Positions 33,580 to 42,813 are shown, counted from the first letter of the stretch. The stretch: 47,693 nucleotides of DNA from JBIOWF01 sp044868295 (GCA_044868295.1 JBIOWF010000363.1:1-47693); one strand, 5' to 3'. A program made the numbers and translations. The notes: generated from the sequence alone by a model not told the origin.

Positions 33580-34349
33580 GGATTTCTCCGGATATGGCGT
33601 CGGTAGGCGCGCCACCCCTTGGTGACGAGGCGTTCCGGGAACGGCGCCACGCGGGCGCCGGAGCCGTTCAGCCAGTCGGTCACCTGGGTGTGCGTGGTGG
33701 TCGACATGAGGGTGAGGCGGGCGATCTGGAAGCGGTCGTCGCCCGGCGAGCTGAGGGCGTTGCGGACCGCGCACGCGGACAGGTAGCCGGCCTCGCCGAC
33801 GAGCCGCCGCACGGCCGCGCTGTTGTAGCCGTGCGGGTAGGCGAAACTGTCGACGCGGTGGCCCAGCACGTCCTCCAGGATCTTCTTGGGCTCGGCGATC
33901 TCGCGGCGCGCCCGGTCGAGCGGCACCGTGTCGAGCTCGGGGTGGGTGAGCGTGTGGGTGCCGATCTCCAGCCCGTGCGCCTCGACGTCGCGTGCCTGCG
34001 CCAGGTCGATCATGTCGGCGGGCGGCAGGAGGCTGCGGTTCTCCGCTCCCAGCGCCTCCGTCGTGAGGTACGCCGTGGCGGTCATGCCGCGCTCGGCGAG
34101 GCGCGGCGCGGCGACCGAGAGGAGGTCGGCGAAGCCGTCGTCGAAGGTGATGACGACCGGATTGTCCGGCGGTTCCACTCCGGCGGCGAGGTCCGAGACG
34201 AGCCTGGACACGGTCAGCGTCGTGTAGCCGGCGTCCGCCATCGCGTCCAGGTGGGCCGTGTAGTCCCGGCGGCGGACCGTGAACGGCGCGATCCACGACG
34301 GTGGGTCGTCACTGATCGAGTGATACACCAGCACCGGGATGGGGGGCAT
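33576..34349 (-). CDS. polysaccharide deacetylase family protein
   Basis: 257-residue NodB-fold enzyme that removes N-acetyl groups from glycans using a divalent metal. The motif-1 residues are in VITFDDGFAD (Asp70 general base, Asp71 metal ligand), and the metal-binding histidines His132 and His136 are in IGTHTLTHPEL. DSFAYPHGYNS is motif 3. No signal peptide is visible (MPPIPVLVYHSISDDP starts the fold directly), so it may act on a lipid-linked or cytoplasmic intermediate. It overlaps the small membrane-protein gene by 41 bases and the GT2 by 4. Free amines it creates could be targets for the GNAT-type enzymes. Confidence 0.88.
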   Translation of the reverse strand: MPPIPVLVYHSISDDPPSWIAPFTVRRRDYTAHLDAMADAGYTTLTVSRLVSDLAAGVEPPDNPVVITFDDGFADLLSVAAPRLAERGMTATAYLTTEALGAENRSLLPPADMIDLAQARDVEAHGLEIGTHTLTHPELDTVPLDRARREIAEPKKILEDVLGHRVDSFAYPHGYNSAAVRRLVGEAGYLSACAVRNALSSPGDDRFQIARLTLMSTTTHTQVTDWLNGSGARVAPFPERLVTKGWRAYRRHIRRNP

Positions 34350-34737
34350 CCTTGCGGCCTCCTGTTCTGTTGGCGCGCCGGCCGGACAAGCGCTCCCGCA
34401 GGATCGCGCCCAGGGCGAAGGCGGTGGTCAGCCCCGCGAGCGTGCCCAGCGTAACGGGAAGCGTGTAGCTGAACCACAGAAAGTAGACCTCGCTCACGAC
34501 GGTGCTGAACGTGATGCTCATCGCCAGCGCGAGCGCGACGACCTCCAGGCGGTCGGCGCGTCGCCCGCGCCAGCGCAGCAGCGGGGCGACGAGGCAGAGG
34601 AAGGCGGCGCCCGGACAGGTCAGCACGTAGCCGAACGCGATGACGAAGCGCAGCGGTCCGGGCGGCAGCAGGGTGGCCCACATGGCCAGCCACCCGGAGG
34701 ACGCCAGGAACACGATCAGCGAGCGGGGAATCGTCAT
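34309..34737 (-). CDS. small polytopic membrane protein
   Basis: 142 residues with three or four membrane segments (about 5-22, 30-53, 66-85 and 90-110) and a basic tail with RERLSGRRANRTGGRKD. No family is certain; the alternation of long hydrophobic stretches with the LRFVIAFGYVLTCPGAAF block slightly resembles the N-terminal part of DUF1616-type membrane proteins. Its ATG overlaps the stop of the large GT2 fusion, and its 3' end overlaps the deacetylase start by 41 bases, so it belongs to the operon. It may be an accessory subunit of the glycan polymerase or flippase. Confidence 0.65.
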   Translation of the reverse strand: MTIPRSLIVFLASSGWLAMWATLLPPGPLRFVIAFGYVLTCPGAAFLCLVAPLLRWRGRRADRLEVVALALAMSITFSTVVSEVYFLWFSYTLPVTLGTLAGLTTAFALGAILRERLSGRRANRTGGRKDAPHPGAGVSLDQ

Positions 34738-37616
34738 TTGCCGCTCCGGATGATCTCGTAGACCTTGCCGCCCTCGTTCTGAACGAAGATCTTGGCCTTC
34801 TTCGACGCCTCGATCGACTTCTCGATCTTGTCGATCGCGCCGATGGGCAGGATGCCCGCCATCTCCGTCGCCGGCCGCTGGCCGTTGTTCAGGATGAGGA
34901 AGACCCGCTGGCCCTTCGGGTTGTCGACGGTCTTCTCCTGCAGGAAGCGCGCCGGATCCTGCACGAACTGGGTGTTGAGCTCGACCGACTGGTAGGCGAA
35001 CCAGATGTGCTCGAATCGCTCGTAGTCGTAGAACGCCTCGGGCATGTTGTAGGTCGGCGCCAGCAGGAGGGACCCCGTCGGCGCGGTCTGTTTGAGGCGC
35101 TGCACCAGCTCGATCTCGGCCTGATCGTAGACGTTCTGCCGTTCCTTGCCGTAGTAGCCGAACAGCAGCCCGGTGACCATGCCGATGAAGACGATCGGCA
35201 GCACGACGAAACGGATGAGCTTCCGCTTCGTCGGCAGGAACAGGGCGGTGGCGAAGAAGGCGGTCACCGGCAGCGAGAACATGAACACCCGGAAGATCAT
35301 CTCGCCGCCGTAGTTGCCGGCCGCGAACATGGCGATCGGCGCCCCACCGAGCAGCACGAGCGGGCGGGCGAACCAGCGGAGTGACACCCGGCGGAGCAGG
35401 CCGAGCCCGGCGAGCAGGAAGATGCCCGCGGACAGGGCGCGATCGACCCAGGCGATCAGGATCAGCCCCGGCATCGCGCTGCCCAGCCCGATGAACCCCG
35501 ACGCGGTGTTGCCGCCCAGGTCGCCGAACTTGGCCAGCAGGTCCCCCATCCGGGCCATGAGCAGTCGCCAGGCCACCAGCGCGTCCCAGATGCCGATCAC
35601 CACGACCGCGGCCACCAGGAGGCCCGCGATGCGGTAGCGCTTGAGCAGGAACAGCACGCCCAGCGAGGCGAGCAGCATCATCGGCGTGAGCTGGTGGGTC
35701 GACGCGATCGCCAGGATCGGCAGCAGCAGGACCGCGGTCCAGGCCAGCCGCAGCCGCAGCCGGCCGGGTGGCAGCTCCTCGCCGAGCAGGTCCGGATCGT
35801 CCGTGGCCCCGGCTCCCAGCCGGTTCCGTACGGCTCCCGCGAACCGCACAAACGGCCCGAGGAGCTTGCCATGGGAGCGATCCTGGCGACGGGTCGCGGG
35901 CCTTCGGCTCAGCCGGCGCAGTGCCACGCCGATCACGATGAGATGCAGCAGGTAGGCCGTCGCCTGAGGGGAGAAGTAGTCCTGGCCCACCCACGAGCAG
36001 GCGAAGAAGACCCAGATCGCGCCCCACATCAGCTGCCGGTTGCGGGTGTACGTCCGGTAGATCAGCACGAGCGGGATGATGAGCAGGACGTTGTAGAAGA
36101 CCGGCGCCCACTGGGCGTATCCGGCCGTGGAGTCCACGCCCGACATCTGTTCGAGCATCGCGTTGATGGCGAAGAAGCCGGGCCACTGATGATAGGCCTG
36201 CAGCTCTCCGCCGCCGGAATCGACCTGGCCGTGGCGTAAGAGGTAGTCGATGATCGAGACGTGTTTCCACGCCCAGTTGTAGCGCAGCGTGGGATAGAGA
36301 ATGGCCGGCGTGCCGTGCAGGATGCCGATCAGCGCCAGGATCTGGGTCACCAGCCACGGGACCCCCACCCGCCGGCTGCCCAGCATGAAGCAGAAGCCCA
36401 GGGTCAGCACCGCGAGCGCCGCGTAGTACGTCGGCGGCAGCACGTCGAGCAGCCCGAGGTCGGACATGCGCTCCAGGGGCACGTCGCGCAGCGAGAGCGC
36501 CCACAGCCCGAGGGCGGCCGGAAGCGTGAGGCGCCCGATCGCCGCCGTCAGGCGGGCCGCCTTCGAGACGGGCTCGGCGGTGGTCGCCGGTTTCGGCGCC
36601 GTCTGGGACTCGCTCGTGATGACCCCGCGCGCCCGGCCGACCAGATAGCCCAGCCCGGTCGCGGCCACGCCGGTCAGCACCGCCGGGATCGTCGTCAGGC
36701 CCGCCAGCCGCGCGTTGGGCGTCGGCACGAGCGGCCGGATCAGCGCCTTCGGGATCGTGGAGCGCAGGTAGGAGCGTTCGGAGGAAAGCGCCGTGCCCGC
36801 CCCGGTGAGGCGGGTCACCTCCGCCTTGGACAGGCCCTCCGAGTAGCACCGGGACCGGAAGTAGGACCAGGTCGCGCGCTGCGCGGGCACGTAGTGGCGC
36901 ACGATCGCGGCGGGCTCGTGGAGGAGCGTGCCCTCCGGGTGCTGCTCGCTGATCCGGATGCAGAGCTCGGTCTCCTCGCACCCGAGCGGGCGGGTGCCGA
37001 CCCGGCCCAGCTCCTGGCGGAAACCGCCGGACTCCTCCAGGATCGAGCGCCGGAACGACATGTTGGCGCCGATGAAGTTGCGCACCGGGGTGCGCTCCCG
37101 GGGCAGGCCCCGGTAGGAGCAGCCGACCACCCAGTCGAACTCCCCCGGGAACCAGTCGGGGCGCTGCGTCGCCCAGCGTGCCCTGATCAGCCCGCCCACG
37201 CCCAGCACCTTGGGATCGTCGTAGGCGGCGAGCAGGTGGACGCTCCAGTCCGGCTCGGCGGCGGCGTCGTCGTCGAGGAAGGCGACGATGTCGCGTCGCG
37301 CGACCGCCGCGCCGGTGTTGCGCGCCCCGGACAGGCCCTTCTGCTCGACGTTGTTCACCACCACGGCGTCGGGGAAGTGCGCGGTCGCCAGCTCGTACAG
37401 CTCGGGGCAGTGGTCGACCACGATGATGATCTCGTTGGGCGGCAGCTGCTGCGCCGCCAGCGACGCCATCGCCCGCTGCACCTGGAACCAGCGGTCCATG
37501 GTGTAGCAGCAGATGATCACTGAAAGGCTGGGCGGTTCCTTGACCTCCACGGCGACCGGGGTGGCAGAGCCGGGCTTGACCTGGGAGAAGACCATCGTCT
37601 CGTCGGTGTCGCGCAT
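34734..37616 (-). CDS. GT2 glycosyltransferase fused to a large polytopic membrane domain
   Basis: 960 residues. Residues 30-290 form a GT-A domain (LSVIICCYTMDRW, GLSGARNTGAA, acidic LDDDAAAEPDW at 114-124, then the acceptor-side CEETELCIRI). From about 305 to 790 the protein has ten or more membrane segments, with loop motifs YHQWPGFFAINAML, GQDYFSPQATAYLLHL (about 545-560) and STHQLTPMMLL (639-649). The last 165 residues are soluble and extracellular-like. The polytopic part resembles the C-terminal domain of the Wzx-like fusion at 44115, and looks like a polymerase or C-type glycosyltransferase. Both ends overlap neighbours (TGATG, ATGA), so the operon is tightly coupled. Confidence 0.85.
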   Translation of the reverse strand: MRDTDETMVFSQVKPGSATPVAVEVKEPPSLSVIICCYTMDRWFQVQRAMASLAAQQLPPNEIIIVVDHCPELYELATAHFPDAVVVNNVEQKGLSGARNTGAAVARRDIVAFLDDDAAAEPDWSVHLLAAYDDPKVLGVGGLIRARWATQRPDWFPGEFDWVVGCSYRGLPRERTPVRNFIGANMSFRRSILEESGGFRQELGRVGTRPLGCEETELCIRISEQHPEGTLLHEPAAIVRHYVPAQRATWSYFRSRCYSEGLSKAEVTRLTGAGTALSSERSYLRSTIPKALIRPLVPTPNARLAGLTTIPAVLTGVAATGLGYLVGRARGVITSESQTAPKPATTAEPVSKAARLTAAIGRLTLPAALGLWALSLRDVPLERMSDLGLLDVLPPTYYAALAVLTLGFCFMLGSRRVGVPWLVTQILALIGILHGTPAILYPTLRYNWAWKHVSIIDYLLRHGQVDSGGGELQAYHQWPGFFAINAMLEQMSGVDSTAGYAQWAPVFYNVLLIIPLVLIYRTYTRNRQLMWGAIWVFFACSWVGQDYFSPQATAYLLHLIVIGVALRRLSRRPATRRQDRSHGKLLGPFVRFAGAVRNRLGAGATDDPDLLGEELPPGRLRLRLAWTAVLLLPILAIASTHQLTPMMLLASLGVLFLLKRYRIAGLLVAAVVVIGIWDALVAWRLLMARMGDLLAKFGDLGGNTASGFIGLGSAMPGLILIAWVDRALSAGIFLLAGLGLLRRVSLRWFARPLVLLGGAPIAMFAAGNYGGEMIFRVFMFSLPVTAFFATALFLPTKRKLIRFVVLPIVFIGMVTGLLFGYYGKERQNVYDQAEIELVQRLKQTAPTGSLLLAPTYNMPEAFYDYERFEHIWFAYQSVELNTQFVQDPARFLQEKTVDNPKGQRVFLILNNGQRPATEMAGILPIGAIDKIEKSIEASKKAKIFVQNEGGKVYEIIRSGK

Positions 37617-38935
37617 CAGCGCCCGCCCATGCTCTGGGCGCGGCTGCGCGCGTAACGGAAGGGGCCGTTGAGCAGGCCGAACCACTCCTGGAACGCCAGG
37701 CGGCGCGGCCACGGCTCCTCGTCGGGTGCGGGGTCGCCGCGATGCGCGGCCGCCCTGGCCAGCGCGTAGGCGATCCCGCGCGGGACGCGCCGGATGAGCC
37801 GGGGCAGCATCCTGGGCTCGGTCACGACGGCTGCCGTGAGGAAGGCGCCCAGGCCCACGCCGTACCCGAAGATCTGACCGGAAAGGTCGTCCTCCGTGCG
37901 GCGGTGGTGGTGCCACGTGACGGCGCCGGGCTCGTACACCAGCCGGTAGCCCGCCGTGATCGTGCGGAAGAAGGCGAGCAGGTCGTCGCCGCCCCTGGCG
38001 TAGGTGCCCGCTCCGGTGGCCGGATCGAAGCCGCCGAGGCTCTTCAGGAGCGCGGCGTCGAAGGCCATGTTGGCGCCGGAGCCGAATTTGCCCGCCGCGA
38101 ACGGGAAGAGCGGATCGTCGCCCGGGTCGTCCAATGACAGGATGCGCCGCTGGAATCCCTTGGCGAAGCCGCCGTGCCGCTCCAGCATGGCCTGGGCTCG
38201 GGTCTCCAGCTCGGCCGGGACGATGAGCCCGGTGACGCAGCCGACGCGGTCGGCGGAGGCGAAGCCGTCGGCGACGGCGGTGAGCCAGTGCCGGTCGACC
38301 ACCACGTCGTCGTCCGTGAAGGCGATGATCTCCCCGCTGGTCTCCGCGAGGGCCCGGTTGTGCGCCACCGCGAGCCCCTTGCGGGGCTCCCTGACGTAGC
38401 GGACCTCCGGGAACCGGGTCTTGACCAGGACCGCGGTCTCCTCGGTGACCGGGGCGTTGTCGACCACCACGACCTCGTAACGGGGGTAGTCGAGGGCGCG
38501 CACGGCCGTCAGGCACTTCGCCAGCATCTCCGGGCGCTCCCGGGTGGCGATCACCACGGAGATGAGCGGGGGCTCCGCCGACGGGGCCCGCCCGGCCCGG
38601 CTGTCGGTCGCCGAGTCCTCGGTCGCAGAGTCCGAGAGGGGAAGGGCCTCGCGGGCGGTCGCCACGATCGTCGCGAGGAGCTCGGCGGGATCGGCCGCCT
38701 CGGCGTGGACGAGCCCGAGCGGCCGGCCGCCGGAACGGACCAGCGCAAGGGTCGGCCGGGCGATGACGGGCCCGCCGGTCTCGACCGGCGGGTGGGCGGA
38801 CGCGGGCCCGCCGCCGGACGGTGCCAGCTCGACCTCGAGGACCTGGATCGGCACCCGCGAGGGCCGGATTCCGTGGATCGGATTGTGCGCCGTTCCGGTG
38901 AATGGCTCTGTCACCATCTGCTCCTTGTCACTCAC
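37616..38935 (-). CDS. family 2 glycosyltransferase with N-terminal extension
   Basis: 439 residues. The GT-A fold begins only at about residue 120 (LISVVIATRERPEMLAKCL), with KGLAVAHNRALA and metal-binding FTDDDVVVDRHW near 205. YARGGDDLLAFFRTI is the acceptor-side ED-like block. The N-terminal 115 residues contain a beta-rich segment (PIQVLEVEL, ALVRSGGRPLGLVHAEA) also found fused to such glycosyltransferases in actinomycete glycan loci; role unknown. It opens the minus-strand operon, with a candidate promoter at 38968-38996. GAGCAG precedes the ATG at 38935. Confidence 0.87.
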   Translation of the reverse strand: MSDKEQMVTEPFTGTAHNPIHGIRPSRVPIQVLEVELAPSGGGPASAHPPVETGGPVIARPTLALVRSGGRPLGLVHAEAADPAELLATIVATAREALPLSDSATEDSATDSRAGRAPSAEPPLISVVIATRERPEMLAKCLTAVRALDYPRYEVVVVDNAPVTEETAVLVKTRFPEVRYVREPRKGLAVAHNRALAETSGEIIAFTDDDVVVDRHWLTAVADGFASADRVGCVTGLIVPAELETRAQAMLERHGGFAKGFQRRILSLDDPGDDPLFPFAAGKFGSGANMAFDAALLKSLGGFDPATGAGTYARGGDDLLAFFRTITAGYRLVYEPGAVTWHHHRRTEDDLSGQIFGYGVGLGAFLTAAVVTEPRMLPRLIRRVPRGIAYALARAAAHRGDPAPDEEPWPRRLAFQEWFGLLNGPFRYARSRAQSMGGR

Positions 38936-38967
38936 CGGATCGGCTCGAAATCAACGCCCGCGTCGTC

Positions 38968-38996
38968 ATTATCATGCCAAACGCTAATAGGGGTCA
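38968..38996 (-). promoter_or_regulatory. candidate promoter of the glycan operon
   Basis: On the minus strand TGACCC (38996-38991) and GATAAT (38973-38968) are 17 bases apart, 33 bases before the GT2 start. Both are reasonable housekeeping-sigma matches in an otherwise GC-rich region. Confidence 0.5.
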
Positions 38997-39047
38997 TGGA
39001 CAAGGGCCAGCGGCGGATCCGCCCGGCGGCCCGGCGTTCCCGGATCG

Positions 39048-40256
39048 TCACTTCGACCGTGACACGACGCGCGAGGCCAGGTGTTTGGCGGCGGGCCGGA
39101 CGAACTGGGCGGCGGTCACCAGCCCGGGCAGCGGGTCGTCGGCGGCGAGCCAGGCGAGCTCCGTCCGCCCGGGGGCGATGTCCGGGACCGGTCCGCTCCT
39201 CCGATAGGCGAACCTGGCCGGGGCGTCCAGATGTTCCACCACGAACCTGCGCCCGTCGACCTGCTCACCGGAGGGGATGGGCCGCCCGCTCAGCGCCAGA
39301 TGATGGGCGCGGACCACGTCGACGCCGTCACGGGTCTCGAAGAGCCGGAACTGCGCGCCGACCCGCGGGTTGAAGTCGAGCAGCTTGTACCTTCCGTCCC
39401 TGTGGTCCAGCCGCCAGTCGAGGTCCGCGACGCCGATGAAGCCGGTCTCCGCGCAGAACCGCTCGGTCAGCGCGGCGAGCTCGGGGTTGGCGACCGAGTA
39501 GGCGTACGTCGTCACCCCGGCGTGCGGCGGCCACGAGCGGACCTTGACCCCGGTGAACGAGACGAGACCGGCATCGTGCCGGCAGATGTGCGCGATCCAG
39601 TCGGTGGACTCCGCACCCGGCAGGTACTCCTGGACGAGCACGTGCGGCTCGGGCGGCCAGCCGGCGGCGAGCGCGCGCAACTCGTCCCGCGTACCGACGA
39701 GCGTGGAGCTGCCGACGGCGGGGCTGGCCAGCCGCAGCCAGGGCTCGGAGTTCTTGAGGATGAGCGGGAAGTCGAAGGTCTCGGCGACCGCGTCCAGCTC
39801 CGCGAGGGACGCGCCGAGCGCCGACCTGGGCGCCGGGACGTCGTGCTTGGCGCACAGCTGGGACAGCCCGTGCTTGCTCGCGAGGGCACGCGGCAGGTCC
39901 CGGGGAACCGGGGGGAGCCTGAGGTGCTCCGCCAGCTCGTCCGCGTGCTCGGCCAGCAGCACCGCCGCCTCGTCGTCGGTCGGCACGGCCACCGCCCGGC
40001 CCGGGATCGACTCGGCTATCTTTCGAAGGCCCGCCACGAGGTCCGCCGCGGGCTCCGCTCCGGACGTCGGCCAGGGGAAGGCCTTCGTGAGGTAGCGGGA
40101 GGACGAGGCGGGGGTGAGGCGCCTCTCGGTGACGGCGTAGACGGGGACCCCGAGCCTGCCCAGGGAGCGAATGGCGCCGACACCGCCATGATGGAGGGGG
40201 TAGTGACCGATCTTGACAAGGAGCGCGGGAACGGTCTGATCGACAGAAAGCGGCAT
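39048..40256 (-). CDS. ATP-grasp ligase, copy 1
   Basis: 402-residue ATP-grasp enzyme; the family makes amide or ester bonds through acyl phosphates. An N-terminal pre-ATP-grasp Rossmann-like part (LLVKIGHYPLHHGGVGAIRS) leads to the ATP-binding Lys in FPLILKNSEPW and VLVQEYLPG. The Mg-binding residues lie in DLDWRLDHRDGRYK and LLDFNPRVGAQF. It is not a carbamoyl-phosphate synthase, although such ligases are often so named. ATG 40256 is chosen because the paralogue aligns from there. The protein is about 60% identical by eye to copy 2 on the far side of the flavoprotein gene. Substrate unknown; amidation of an amino sugar or amino acid is plausible. Confidence 0.86.
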   Translation of the reverse strand: MPLSVDQTVPALLVKIGHYPLHHGGVGAIRSLGRLGVPVYAVTERRLTPASSSRYLTKAFPWPTSGAEPAADLVAGLRKIAESIPGRAVAVPTDDEAAVLLAEHADELAEHLRLPPVPRDLPRALASKHGLSQLCAKHDVPAPRSALGASLAELDAVAETFDFPLILKNSEPWLRLASPAVGSSTLVGTRDELRALAAGWPPEPHVLVQEYLPGAESTDWIAHICRHDAGLVSFTGVKVRSWPPHAGVTTYAYSVANPELAALTERFCAETGFIGVADLDWRLDHRDGRYKLLDFNPRVGAQFRLFETRDGVDVVRAHHLALSGRPIPSGEQVDGRRFVVEHLDAPARFAYRRSGPVPDIAPGRTELAWLAADDPLPGLVTAAQFVRPAAKHLASRVVSRSK

Positions 40257-40267
40257 GATCAGTGCAG

Positions 40268-40315
40268 AACTCCTGCGAAGCTGGTACGAGTAGCGGTTCG
40301 AGCCGCGCAGGAGTT
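40268..40315. promoter_or_regulatory. perfect 10-base inverted repeat between divergent genes
   Basis: AACTCCTGCG (40268-40277) and CGCAGGAGTT (40306-40315) are exact inverted copies 28 bases apart, 12 bases upstream of the ATP-grasp start. It is either a regulator-binding pair of half sites or a leader hairpin. Downstream, TAATAAT (40365-40371) could be a -10 for the flavoprotein gene. Confidence 0.5.
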
Positions 40316-40385
40316 GTACATGGGGTAATCCTGCCTCAACAATCTTCAAAGTATCAGATCTTCCTAATAATCTAGAGAGGGACCA

Positions 40386-41582
40386 GTGACCCCGGTTCTC
40401 CCGGCTGTTGTGATCGGCGCGGGCCCGTACGGGCTTTCGACGGCGGCACACCTTCAGCGACTGGCGATTCCCGTCCGCGTCTTCGGCGAGCCGATGGACA
40501 CCTGGCGGCACCGCATGCCCGCTGGGATGTTCCTCAAGTCGGAGCCGTTCGCCTCGGATCTGTCCGCCCCGGTTCCCGGGTACCTGCTGGCGGACTACTG
40601 CCGCAGCATCGGCGTCCGGCCGCTCGACGACTGGGAGCCCGTGCCCATCGACCTGTTCATCGACTACGGCCTCTGGTTCGCCAAGGAGCAGGTGCCCGAG
40701 ATCGAGCAGGTCCGGGTCACCCGCGTCGAGCGGGACGGCTCCGCGTTCTGGGTGACGCTCTCCTCGGGCGAGCGGTTCGCGGCGGCGGTGGTCGTCGTCG
40801 CCAGCGGCGTCGAGCCGTTCCCGCACGTCCCCGACGAGCTCGCCGGGCCGGACGGGCTGGTGTCCCACACGTCGGAGCACCACGACCTGTCGGACTTCGC
40901 GGGCCGCAAGGTGGCGATGGTCGGCGCCGGGCAGTCCGCGCTCGAGGGCGCGGCGCTGCTCGCCGAGGCCGGAGCCGACGTGGAGATCTACGTCCGCGGC
41001 AAGAAGGTCATCTTCGACGGAGACCCGATCATGGGTCCCGTCCACTGGACCCACCGGATCCTCAAGCCGAAGGCCCCGCTCGGCGACGGCTGGTCGCACG
41101 TGGCCTTCAGCCGCGGCGGCGCCGCCTTCCGGTATCTCCCCAAGAACCTGCGCCTCCATCTCGTCCGGACCATCCTCGGGCCGTTCGGCTCGTGGTGGCT
41201 GCGCGACCGGGTGAAGGGCAAGATCCCCATCCACACCGAGCGGCCCGTCCTCGGCGTCACGTCTGACGGCGGCCGGGCGCTGCTCAGGCTGGGCGGCCCC
41301 GCGGGGCCCACCGAGACTCTGGTCGATCACGTGATGGCCGCCACCGGCTACCGGGTCGACCTGGACCGGATCGGCTTCCTCGCGCCGGAGCTGCGCGCCG
41401 ACATCGCGCTGACGGCCCGCTCGCCACACCTGTCGGCGGGCTTCGAGTCGTCGGTTCCCGGCCTCTTCTTCACCGGCCTGCCCGCCGCCGCCACGTTCGG
41501 TCCCGTGCTCAGGTTCGTGTGCGGCACCGATTTCGCGGCGAAGGGCCTCACCCGGGGCGTACGGCGGCGTCTCAAGGCCTAG
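40386..41582 (+). CDS. FAD/NAD(P)-dependent oxidoreductase (FMO-like)
   Basis: 398-residue flavoprotein with two dinucleotide motifs: VIGAGPYGLSTAAHL at residues 9-23 for FAD and MVGAGQSALEGAALL near 180 for NAD(P)H. FLKSEPFASDLSAP and the ATGYR segment fit flavin-containing and N-hydroxylating monooxygenases (PF13738-like). GTG 40386 follows GAGAGGGA. It is transcribed against its neighbours, sandwiched between two paralogous ATP-grasp genes, and its 3' end overlaps the second one by 11 bases. N-hydroxylation or oxidation of the ligase substrate or product is inferred from position only. Confidence 0.86.
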   Translation: MTPVLPAVVIGAGPYGLSTAAHLQRLAIPVRVFGEPMDTWRHRMPAGMFLKSEPFASDLSAPVPGYLLADYCRSIGVRPLDDWEPVPIDLFIDYGLWFAKEQVPEIEQVRVTRVERDGSAFWVTLSSGERFAAAVVVVASGVEPFPHVPDELAGPDGLVSHTSEHHDLSDFAGRKVAMVGAGQSALEGAALLAEAGADVEIYVRGKKVIFDGDPIMGPVHWTHRILKPKAPLGDGWSHVAFSRGGAAFRYLPKNLRLHLVRTILGPFGSWWLRDRVKGKIPIHTERPVLGVTSDGGRALLRLGGPAGPTETLVDHVMAATGYRVDLDRIGFLAPELRADIALTARSPHLSAGFESSVPGLFFTGLPAAATFGPVLRFVCGTDFAAKGLTRGVRRRLKA

Positions 41583-42777
41583 TTCCCCTCCTCATGCGGA
41601 GCAGGCGGGCGGCGGCCGGGCCGGCGAGCCTGGCCGCCGCGACCAGGGCGGGCACCGGGTCGTCGGCGGCGAGCCAGGCGAGCTCCAGACGGCCGCCGGC
41701 CGGCGCTCGCCCGCGGTCCCGCCCGTAGGCGAGCACGGCCGGCGCGTCGAGGTGTTCGACGACGAGCCTGCGCCCGTCGACCTGGCCGCCCACGTCTCCG
41801 GTCTTCCCGGTGAGGCTCAGGTGCAGGGCGCGGACGAGATCGACGCCCCCGTCGGTCTCGAACAGCCGGAACTGGGCGCCCACGCGTGGATTGAAGTCGA
41901 GCAGCTTGTACCGCCCGTCGCGGCGGTCGAGACGCCAGTCGAGCGAGGCGATTCCCGCGTACCCGATCGACCGGCAGAACTCCGCCGTCAGCTCCGCGAG
42001 CTCCGGGTTGCGCGCCGTGTACGCGAAGGTGGTCACCCCGGCCCTCGGCGGCCAGGAGCGGACCTTGACCCCGGTGAAGACGACGACGGGCTCCGACGCG
42101 GAGTCGCAGCAGATCTGCGACGTCCAGTCGGTCGTCTCCTCGTGCGGCAGATACTCCTGCACCAGCACGTTGGGAATCTCCGGCCAGGAACGTGCCAATG
42201 ACCGGAACTCCGCGGGTGTGCGGACGACGGTGGAGCCGCCCACGGCGGGCGCGCTCAGCCGGGACCAGGGCTCGGAGTTCTTGAGCATCACGGGAAAGGT
42301 CATCGTGCTCGCGACGTCCCCGGCCCGCTCCCGGGCGGTGATCCGGACCGAGTCGGGAGTCGCGACACCGTGTTCCAGGCACAGCTCGTGCAGCCCTTCC
42401 TTGCTGGCGAGCCTGCGGGGCAGGGAGGCGGGGACGGAGGGGAGCAGGAAGCGCTCGGAGAGCGTCTCCGCGTGCTCGGCCAGCAGGACGGCCGCCTCGT
42501 CGTCGGTCGCGACGGCGACGGCTCTGCGCGGCAGCCGGGCGCCGATCGCCAGGAGTCGTTCGACGAGCCGGCCGACCGGCTCCGTGCCGGTGGTGGGCCA
42601 GGTGACCCGCGCCGTGAGGTAGCGAGACGAGGCGGCGGGCGTGAACCGGTCCTCGGTGACGGCGTAGACGGGGACACCGGCCCGGCCGAGGGTCCGGATC
42701 GCCCCCACTCCGCCGTGGTGCAACGGGTACCGCCCGATCTTGACGAGAAGGGCGGGGACAGCGGCGTCTAAATGCAC
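41572..42777 (-). CDS. ATP-grasp ligase, copy 2
   Basis: 401-residue paralogue of the ATP-grasp enzyme at 39048. Shared blocks are KIGRYPLHHGGVGAIRTLGR, VATDDEAAVLLAEHAE, FPVMLKNSEPWSRL, VFTGVKVRSWPPRAGVTT and LLDFNPRVGAQFRLFET. The Mg and ATP residues of the family are kept. Residues around the acyl-acceptor side (CCDSASEPVV against CRHDAGLV) differ, so substrate preference may differ. GTG 42777 is the assumed start; GGAGGT lies 14 bases upstream, farther than usual. A repeat element fills most of the gap between this gene and the lipoprotein gene upstream. Confidence 0.85.
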   Translation of the reverse strand: MHLDAAVPALLVKIGRYPLHHGGVGAIRTLGRAGVPVYAVTEDRFTPAASSRYLTARVTWPTTGTEPVGRLVERLLAIGARLPRRAVAVATDDEAAVLLAEHAETLSERFLLPSVPASLPRRLASKEGLHELCLEHGVATPDSVRITARERAGDVASTMTFPVMLKNSEPWSRLSAPAVGGSTVVRTPAEFRSLARSWPEIPNVLVQEYLPHEETTDWTSQICCDSASEPVVVFTGVKVRSWPPRAGVTTFAYTARNPELAELTAEFCRSIGYAGIASLDWRLDRRDGRYKLLDFNPRVGAQFRLFETDGGVDLVRALHLSLTGKTGDVGGQVDGRRLVVEHLDAPAVLAYGRDRGRAPAGGRLELAWLAADDPVPALVAAARLAGPAAARLLRMRRGTRP

Positions 42778-42813
42778 GGACAGAGCGTGACACCTCCGGT
42801 CTAAGCGCAGGGT

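Noticed and set aside
39048..42777. Carbamoyl-phosphate synthase large subunits
   Set aside because: Both ATP-grasp proteins have one ATP-grasp unit of about 400 residues, not the tandem 1,070-residue CarB layout, and no small subunit is present.
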